Assembly: GCA_019428955.1 (NCBI GenBank) | Contig: JAHYJF010000003.1 | Span: forward strand, 1 to 35,983 | Source: Burkholderiaceae bacterium | Lineage (GTDB): Bacteria; Pseudomonadota; Gammaproteobacteria; Burkholderiales; Burkholderiaceae_E | Length of the DNA stretch: 35,983 bases | Direction of reading: 5' to 3' | Notes under the pieces: model-generated | What the model was told of the DNA's origin: nothing | What the model saw: only the letters and a program-made list of their open reading frames with translations | Databases searched by the model: none | Made by a program: the position numbers and the translations under genes | Shown here: in pieces, positions 28,380 to 35,983 of the stretch | Position numbering within the stretch: position 1 is the stretch's first letter | How the letters are laid out: each line of letters opens with the position of its first letter

Positions 28380-29530
28380 CGCCGTCCTCCCAAGCGCGCC
28401 GCGATGCGCTCGAAGTAGGCGCCCAGCAGCGCGTGGTACTGCTCGTCATCGAGCAGGAACGCATCGTGGCCGTGGGGCGCATCGATGGCGGCGTAGGTGA
28501 CGTTGCAGTGATTGGCGACCAGCGCCTCGACGATCTCGCGGCTGCGCTGGGGCGCAAAGCGCCAGTCGGTGGTGAAGGATGCGACCAGGAAATCGGCCCG
28601 CGCCGGCGCCAGCGCCTGTTGCAGGCTGCCGCCGTGGTCGCGTGCCGGATCGAAGTAATCGAGCGCGCGGGTGATCAGCAGGTAGGTATTGGCGTCGAAG
28701 TAGGTCGAGAATTTCTCGCTCTGGTAGCGCAGGTAGGACTCGATTTCGAAATCGACGTCAAAGCTGAAGCTGTACTTTTCGTGGCGCATGGTCCGGCCAA
28801 ATTTCTCGGCCATCGCGTCGTCGGACAGGTAGGTGATGTGGCCGATCATCCGCGCCACCTGCAGGCCACGCCGCGGCACCACGCCGTAACGATAGAAGTG
28901 TCCGCCGTGGAACTCCGGGTCGGTGATGATAGCGCGCCGCGCCACCTCGTCGAAAGCGATGTTCTGCGCCGACAGGCGCGGCGCGGAGGCAATCACAACC
29001 GCGTTGGCAATGCGCAGCGGATAGAGATAACTCCAGGCCAGCGCCTGCATGCCGCCGAGGCTGCCGCCAATCACCGCCGCAAAGCGCTCGATGCCCAGCC
29101 GGTCGGCGAGCAGCGCCTGGGAATGCACCCAGTCCTCGACCGTCGCCACCGGGAAATCCGGCCCGTAGGGCTCGCCGGTGGCCGGGTTGGTCGACCCCGG
29201 CCCGGTGGACCCGAAGCAGCTGCCAAGGTTGTTGACGCCAATGACAAAGAAACGCTCGGTATCAACCGGCTTGCCGGGGCCAATCAGGTTGTCCCACCAG
29301 CCGAGGTTCTCGGGGTCGTCGGCGTAGGTCCCGGCAACATGGTGCGAGGCGTTGAGCGCATGGCAGACCAGCACCGCGTTGTCGCGCGCCGAGTTGAGCT
29401 CGCCATAGGTCTCGTAGGCCAGCTCGTAATTGGCGATCCGACCGCCGCCGCGCAGCGCGAGCTCGTCGTCGAAGCGCATCCGTTGCGCCTGGACCACACC
29501 GACCGAACCTTTGCCGCTATCGCCCACCAC
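28376..29530 (-). CDS. metX: Homoserine O-acyltransferase
   Basis: [28 protein letters not shown]...[13 protein letters not shown]..., [17 protein letters not shown]. Confidence 0.95.
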   Translation of the reverse strand: MVGDSGKGSVGVVQAQRMRFDDELALRGGGRIANYELAYETYGELNSARDNAVLVCHALNASHHVAGTYADDPENLGWWDNLIGPGKPVDTERFFVIGVNNLGSCFGSTGPGSTNPATGEPYGPDFPVATVEDWVHSQALLADRLGIERFAAVIGGSLGGMQALAWSYLYPLRIANAVVIASAPRLSAQNIAFDEVARRAIITDPEFHGGHFYRYGVVPRRGLQVARMIGHITYLSDDAMAEKFGRTMRHEKYSFSFDVDFEIESYLRYQSEKFSTYFDANTYLLITRALDYFDPARDHGGSLQQALAPARADFLVASFTTDWRFAPQRSREIVEALVANHCNVTYAAIDAPHGHDAFLLDDEQYHALLGAYFERIAARLGGRR

Positions 29531-29536
29531 TGCCGC

Positions 29537-31276
<1,740 letters not shown>

Positions 31277-31383
31277 CCAGGAAGCGTGCGCCGGACCATC
31301 CGGCGCGACCTTCGAGCCGATAGCTTAGCCGATCGCCGTGCCGGTCCCGACCGGAACCCTGCTATCGACCACGAATACCTTTC

Positions 31384-31668
31384 TCACTGCGCCTCACCCT
31401 CGCCGTCTTCATCGAAGCCGGCGGCAAACAGCTCGCAGACCGCCACCAGGGCGGCCGCTTCATCGGGACCATCGGCCTCGACCAGCAGCGTGCTGCCCTT
31501 GGCCGCCGCCAGCATCATCACCCCCATGATGCTCTTGGCATTGATCCGCCGACCCTTGCAGCTCAGCCATATCTCCGCCTGAAACTGCCCCGCCAGCCGG
31601 GTCAGTTTGGCCGAAGGCCGGGCATGCAGACCGAGCCGGTTGACCACCATCGTCTCGGCTTCAAGCAT
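31384..31668 (-). CDS. ptsH: HPr family phosphocarrier protein
   Basis: MLEAETMVVNRLGLHARPSAKLTRLAGQF, INAKSIMGVMMLAAAKGS; start overlaps the upstream EIIA stop. Confidence 0.95.
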   Translation of the reverse strand: MLEAETMVVNRLGLHARPSAKLTRLAGQFQAEIWLSCKGRRINAKSIMGVMMLAAAKGSTLLVEADGPDEAAALVAVCELFAAGFDEDGEGEAQ

Positions 31669-32098
31669 CGTCTCGCCCGCTTCCGTCCTCTCCCTGCTGA
31701 CTGTATTGCTCCAGGCCGAGTTCGATGACGGCGCCACGCCCGGCATCGATGAGCAGGTCCACCAGTTCGGGCAGGTCCGCCCCGCGGCGGCGCCCCAGAG
31801 CCTTCACCAGCATCGGCAGGCTCACGCCCGAGATCACCGCCACCTGGCGCAGGCACGCCAGGCGGGTGGCGATCCGCGCCGGCGTGGCGCCGTAGAGATC
31901 GGTGAACACCACCGCACCGCCGCCATCGTTGGTGCGAGCCAGCAGGTAGCGCGCCGCCTCCAGAGCCGCCTCAGGGTCCTCGTCCGGAATCACATCGAGC
32001 GCCGCGAACTGCTTGGGCAATTCGCCGAAGACGTGCCGAGTGCAGTTGACCAGCGCCGTGGCCAGCGGCGCATGGGCGATGACCAGCACGCTGATCAT
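31661..32098 (-). CDS. PTS EIIA component, mannose family
   Basis: MISVLVIAHAPLATALVNCTRHVFGELPKQFAALDV, GGGAVVFTDLYGATPARIATRL. Confidence 0.92.
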   Translation of the reverse strand: MISVLVIAHAPLATALVNCTRHVFGELPKQFAALDVIPDEDPEAALEAARYLLARTNDGGGAVVFTDLYGATPARIATRLACLRQVAVISGVSLPMLVKALGRRRGADLPELVDLLIDAGRGAVIELGLEQYSQQGEDGSGRDDA

Positions 32099-33042
32099 CG
32101 CGCGACCGCCGCCTCCAGCGCCGTGACGAATTGTGCGGCGACGTCGTAGCCAGTCTGCTGGGTGATTTCCTGGAAACAGGTCGGGCTGGTGACATTGATT
32201 TCGGTCAGGCATCCCCCGATCACGTCGAGCCCGACCAGCAGCAAGCCGCGCTCCCACAGCGGCTGGGCGAGCGCCTCGGCGATCTCGCGGTCACGCGCCG
32301 ACAGTGGCTGGGCGCGGGCGGTGCCGCCGGCGGCCAGGTTGCCGCGCGACTCACCTTCTTGCGGGATGCGAGCCAGGCAGAAGGGCACCACCGCGCCAGC
32401 AATCAGCAGGATGCGCTTGTCGCCTGCGCTGATCTCGGGGAGGTAGCGCTGCGCCATCACCGAGCGCGCGCCAAACTGGTTCATGGTCTCGATGATCACC
32501 GACAGGTTGGCATCGCCCTCGCGCGCCTGGAAGATCGAGGTGCCACCCATGCCGTCGAGCAGCTTGAAGATCGCCTGCCCATGTTCCTTGACAAAGGCAC
32601 GCAGCCGCTTGGGATCGCGGGTGACTATGGTCTGGGCCGCAAACTGCGGGAATTCGGTGATTGCCAGCTTCTCGTTGTGATCGCGGATCGCGCGTGGATC
32701 GTTGAACACCCGCGCACCCTGCGCCACGGCGCGTTCGAGCAGCATCGTCGCGTAAAGGTACTCGAGGTCGAAGGGCGGGTCCTTGCGCATCAGCGTCGCG
32801 TCGAAGTGCTGCAGCGGCTGTTCGTCAGGATCAGCCAGCCGGTACCAGTCGTCGTGGCCCATGCCCTGGAGTTCCAGTCTGGTAGCCGCGACGCAGACTT
32901 GCGCGCCATCGAACCACAATTCGCCCGGCCCGCAGACGTGAATCTCGTGACCACGCTCGCCGGCGGCAACCATCATGGCGTAGCTGGTGTCCTTGTAGGT
33001 CTTGATCTGCGGCAGCGGATCGAGAATGAGCAGGACGCGCAT
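32095..33042 (-). CDS. gshB: Glutathione synthetase
   Basis: MRVLLILDPLPQIKTYKDTSYAMMVAAGERGHEI, LMRKDPPFDLEYLYATMLLE, FKLLDGMGGTSIF, LNVTSPT-type C-terminus (INVTSPTCFQEI). Confidence 0.95.
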   Translation of the reverse strand: MRVLLILDPLPQIKTYKDTSYAMMVAAGERGHEIHVCGPGELWFDGAQVCVAATRLELQGMGHDDWYRLADPDEQPLQHFDATLMRKDPPFDLEYLYATMLLERAVAQGARVFNDPRAIRDHNEKLAITEFPQFAAQTIVTRDPKRLRAFVKEHGQAIFKLLDGMGGTSIFQAREGDANLSVIIETMNQFGARSVMAQRYLPEISAGDKRILLIAGAVVPFCLARIPQEGESRGNLAAGGTARAQPLSARDREIAEALAQPLWERGLLLVGLDVIGGCLTEINVTSPTCFQEITQQTGYDVAAQFVTALEAAVAR

Positions 33043-33324
33043 CGGCGGCTCCTTCGAACGGCGGAAATCCGGGCGGCAATCTGGTGCTTCGCCCCGGTCG
33101 TGCGCACGCGCTGGGTGCGAGCCGCGATTTTAGCCCAGCACGCCGCCGGAACCGCGAATGGAAATGGGAGAAGGCCACGGAGGCGGTCAGCAGTGGCGCC
33201 CGGCTGCCAGGCGTTGGGGCAGGCCACGGTCGGACCCGTCGCGAGGCACCTAGGACCACAACGCAGCAGTTGACGGTTGCGCCGCCTCAGGAGATCGGAA
33301 CCGCCTCGACCTACGATCCGCAAG

Positions 33325-33352
33325 TTATCAGCCGATCAACTGGCTCTGATAA
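33325..33352 (-). terminator. Imperfect hairpin downstream of the ABC transporter operon, possible terminator
   Basis: TTATCAG...CTGATAA with interior GCC/GGC pairing and a CT bulge, ~100 nt after the stop of the 33455-34156 CDS; no convincing T tract. Confidence 0.3.
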
Positions 33353-33454
33353 AAGGGGCAGTTCATTTCGAGCGGGCGATGGCAAGTAGAGTAATTGATT
33401 GGATAAAAGTCAATATTTTGTAACTTTGGCGGAAATATTTCATCCGAATATATT

Positions 33455-34156
33455 CTATATCGCCAGATATTCCTTCATGATATTAGAGTTCGACAGCTCA
33501 TGAGGAGACCCTTCTGCCACTATACCGCCCTTTTCTATTATCAAACACCGTTTTGCCATCTTAAATACCATGGGCACATTCTGCTCGACTATTATGATAG
33601 TCATTTTCTGGCGTTGATTAATTTCTACCAAGATCTCTGCGATCTGCGCAACAATCGATGGCATTATGCCATCCGAAGGTTCATCGAGCAGCATAAGCGT
33701 GGGATTGGCCATAAGCCCTCGCCCAATAGCTAACATCTGTTGCTCTCCTCCGCTCATCGTACCGGCTTGTTGACCCATTCGCTCCTCTAAGCGCGGGAAA
33801 TAGCCAAATACTTCACTTAGGCGATCTTTGTCGCCACGACCTGCAGCAATTCGCCCCATCTCCAGATTCTCAGCAACTGTCATCTGTGGGAATACGCCGC
33901 GTCCTTGCACAATCGTCGTGAATCCACATCTTGCCCGTTCGTAAGGCTTCAAGGCAGTGACGTCTTGTCCCTCGAAAGAGATGGAGCCCACGGATGGCTT
34001 AATTAGGCCAGCCAAACACCGGATCAAGGTTGTCTTGCCCATTCCGTTTCGGCCGAGAATTCCTATTATTTCACCAGCGCCGACGCGAAATGAAACATCA
34101 CGTAGTACAGTGATGTCTCCGTAACCAGCTGTCAAATTGTCAGCTTTTAGAGCCAA
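33455..34156 (-). CDS. ABC transporter ATP-binding protein, LivF/UrtE type
   Basis: MALKADNLTAGYGDITVLRDVSFRVGAGEIIGILGRNGMGKTTLIRCLAGL, MSGGEQQMLAIGRGLMANPTLMLLDEPSDG. Confidence 0.93.
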   Translation of the reverse strand: MALKADNLTAGYGDITVLRDVSFRVGAGEIIGILGRNGMGKTTLIRCLAGLIKPSVGSISFEGQDVTALKPYERARCGFTTIVQGRGVFPQMTVAENLEMGRIAAGRGDKDRLSEVFGYFPRLEERMGQQAGTMSGGEQQMLAIGRGLMANPTLMLLDEPSDGIMPSIVAQIAEILVEINQRQKMTIIIVEQNVPMVFKMAKRCLIIEKGGIVAEGSPHELSNSNIMKEYLAI

Positions 34157-34159
34157 TTT

Positions 34160-34879
34160 CTAGTGCCCAAGATAACTATCGCGCACCATTTCATTGCGCG
34201 AGATTTCGTCGTAATTACCGTGGGCAACAACTCGCCCCATGTGTAGAACGGTGATCGGAGCTTCCAGGTCGCGTATGAAATTAATGTCGTGCTCTATGAT
34301 GATCGCCGATAAGGACAGTTCCTGAGCGAGCGACCGCACCAGTTCTCCGGTGGAATGCGTTTCCTCGGCCGTCATACCAGCGGTAGGTTCATCTAGCAAC
34401 ATCAAGTCGGCATCGTTGCCGATGAGCAGTCCCACCTCCAGCCACTGCCTCTGACCGTGGGATAGCATCGAAGTGAGTTGGTGAGTTTGTTCTGAGAGCC
34501 GCACTAGTTCGAGCACTTCGCGCACACGTGCATGACGGCGATGTTTGGGACGCGAGGTCCCGAGTACCGCAAGCTCGATGTTTTCGTAAACAGTTAGACG
34601 ATTGAACACGGAAGGGGTCTGGAATTTGCGAGCGATCCCGAGTCGCGCGCGTTCAACCAACGGCATCTTTGTAATATCTTCACCGCGAAACCATACGTGG
34701 CCGGAAGTGGGCTGCAGGTGTCCGGAAATCATGCTCAAGAAGGTGGTCTTACCAGCGCCATTGGGTCCGATTACGCAGCGAATCTCACCAGCGAAAATTT
34801 CAAAGTCCACATCCTCGTTGGCCGTAAGCCCCTTGAATCGCTTGGTAAGGTGTTCGGTGCGTAGCAATTGGGCGGCCAT
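34160..34879 (-). CDS. ABC transporter ATP-binding protein, LivG/UrtD type
   Basis: [82 protein letters not shown]. Confidence 0.93.
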   Translation of the reverse strand: MAAQLLRTEHLTKRFKGLTANEDVDFEIFAGEIRCVIGPNGAGKTTFLSMISGHLQPTSGHVWFRGEDITKMPLVERARLGIARKFQTPSVFNRLTVYENIELAVLGTSRPKHRRHARVREVLELVRLSEQTHQLTSMLSHGQRQWLEVGLLIGNDADLMLLDEPTAGMTAEETHSTGELVRSLAQELSLSAIIIEHDINFIRDLEAPITVLHMGRVVAHGNYDEISRNEMVRDSYLGH

Positions 34880-34883
34880 GTGA

Positions 34884-35900
34884 TCAGCCCCCTATGCGCG
34901 CCGAGAAACGATTCACCGCTCCCGCAATACCGCCACGGAAGAATGCGACCACGACGACGAACGACACTCCGAGCACCAGCTGCCAATATTGCGGTGTAAC
35001 TGCGCTAAGAGCGTTAGATAAGGACGAGACCAGAATCCCACCCAATAAAGCGCCAAGAAGAGAACTGCGGCCCGCGATCGCCACCCAAACCACTACCTCT
35101 GTGGAAAACAGGACGCCCGCCAAGGATGGTGCCACGAAGGCTGCGTGGGTACCGTATAGTGCCCCAGCCAGGCATGCGATGCCCGCCGAGATCGCAAAGG
35201 TCGCTGTCTTGTATAGAGGGACCTTAAAGCCGAGAGACTGGGTGCGATCCTCGTTTTCCCGTATACCAGCAAGGACCTTGCCGAATTTCGCTCGGGTGAT
35301 CCAGCGGAGGAAGAAATAGGCCACCGCTACAAAAACCAGTATCACGTAGTAGATGCTCTCGTCCGACTCTAGTGGTAACTTCCACTCCCAGAGCGAGAGT
35401 TCCATACGTGGAATGAACATCCCGTTCCAGCCCCCGGTGATCTGTGATTGCCCCACGGCAATCTGCTCAACAATTATTGAAAGCGCTAACGTAACAATCA
35501 CGAAGTACGAGTCGCGCACTCCAGCGCTGAACAAAAAGTAACCTACGCCACCGGCAATTACGATGCCGACCACCATGCTGATGAACAGTCCAAGATAGGC
35601 CGCGTTTATCCCGAGCTCACCGGCGTGTTGGATGCATAGGCCCATGGTGTAGGCGCCCAGCGCGAAGAAACCGGCTTGCCCGAAGCTCAGCATGCCGCAG
35701 AAACCCCAGACAAGGGCAAGCGACATAGCTAGGACACCGAACAGCATGTACTGCGGAAGAATGTAGATCACGTACCCGGATATCAGGAGTGGCAGACTCG
35801 TTAGAAGTCCAAATACGATGATTGCGACCACTGGTTCGCGCAACAACCGAGCCCGCAGTAGCAGTCCAGGATGTGCGTGTGGTTTCCGCGCCTCTTTCAT
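34884..35900 (-). CDS. Branched-chain amino acid/urea-type ABC transporter permease (LivM/UrtC type)
   Basis: 338 aa, multiple hydrophobic segments; LSFGQAGFFALGAYTMGL, ITGGWNGM, AKFGKVLAGIRENEDRTQSLGF. Confidence 0.92.
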   Translation of the reverse strand: MKEARKPHAHPGLLLRARLLREPVVAIIVFGLLTSLPLLISGYVIYILPQYMLFGVLAMSLALVWGFCGMLSFGQAGFFALGAYTMGLCIQHAGELGINAAYLGLFISMVVGIVIAGGVGYFLFSAGVRDSYFVIVTLALSIIVEQIAVGQSQITGGWNGMFIPRMELSLWEWKLPLESDESIYYVILVFVAVAYFFLRWITRAKFGKVLAGIRENEDRTQSLGFKVPLYKTATFAISAGIACLAGALYGTHAAFVAPSLAGVLFSTEVVVWVAIAGRSSLLGALLGGILVSSLSNALSAVTPQYWQLVLGVSFVVVVAFFRGGIAGAVNRFSARIGG

Positions 35901-35983
35901 CGGTTGGTCACCACTCCCTGGGGACGAAAACGCAGGATCAGGATAGCCAGCGCGAACACGATCGTTTGTGCCACAACCTGGCT
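35897..35983 (-). CDS. ABC transporter permease (LivH type), C-terminal end only
   Basis: Reverse frame SQVVAQTIVFALAILILRFRPQGVVTNR*, stop overlaps the next gene's ATG (ATGA). Confidence 0.75.
   Translation of the reverse strand, partial: SQVVAQTIVFALAILILRFRPQGVVTNR

Overview
The window is about 36 kb of a high-GC, probably betaproteobacterial chromosome. That placement is inferred from gene content such as the gshB-EIIA-HPr-EI block, metX-metW and fused IcmF. Most of it is housekeeping and acyl-CoA or detoxification metabolism: two branched-chain/urea-type ABC transporter clusters at the window edges, an acyl-CoA ligase, a Crp/Fnr regulator, 3-hydroxyacyl-CoA dehydrogenase, an ethylbenzene-dehydrogenase-like haem protein, threonine dehydratase, SrkA, EttA, an SDR, glutathione reductase, a UvrD-like helicase, a universal stress protein, IcmF, a crotonase, MetXW, a PTS phosphorelay with gshB, and others. 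Items that stand out: (1) a ~700-aa cytosolic-looking reductive-dehalogenase (RdhA)-like protein with two 4Fe-4S motifs, divergent from an orphan LuxR-type response regulator; (2) a gene-remnant island (truncated Lrp/AsnC, truncated ornithine aminotransferase with an in-frame amber codon, truncated DDAH) with visible junctions; (3) four exact 15-bp tandem repeats, each carrying an in-frame ATG, at the start of a Crp/Fnr regulator, with an 18-bp dyad just upstream; (4) a perfect 20-bp palindrome between icmF and a divergent crotonase; (5) a CTG-N10-CAG SOS box upstream of the helicase; (6) a single-nucleotide frameshift in a beta-carbonic anhydrase; (7) a SRPBCC-GST fusion protein. I found no CRISPR array, rRNA, tRNA, transposase or phage genes. 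No multi-gene system that I can defend as new was found; the candidates are individual loci. All family calls come from reading motifs by eye, with no database search.
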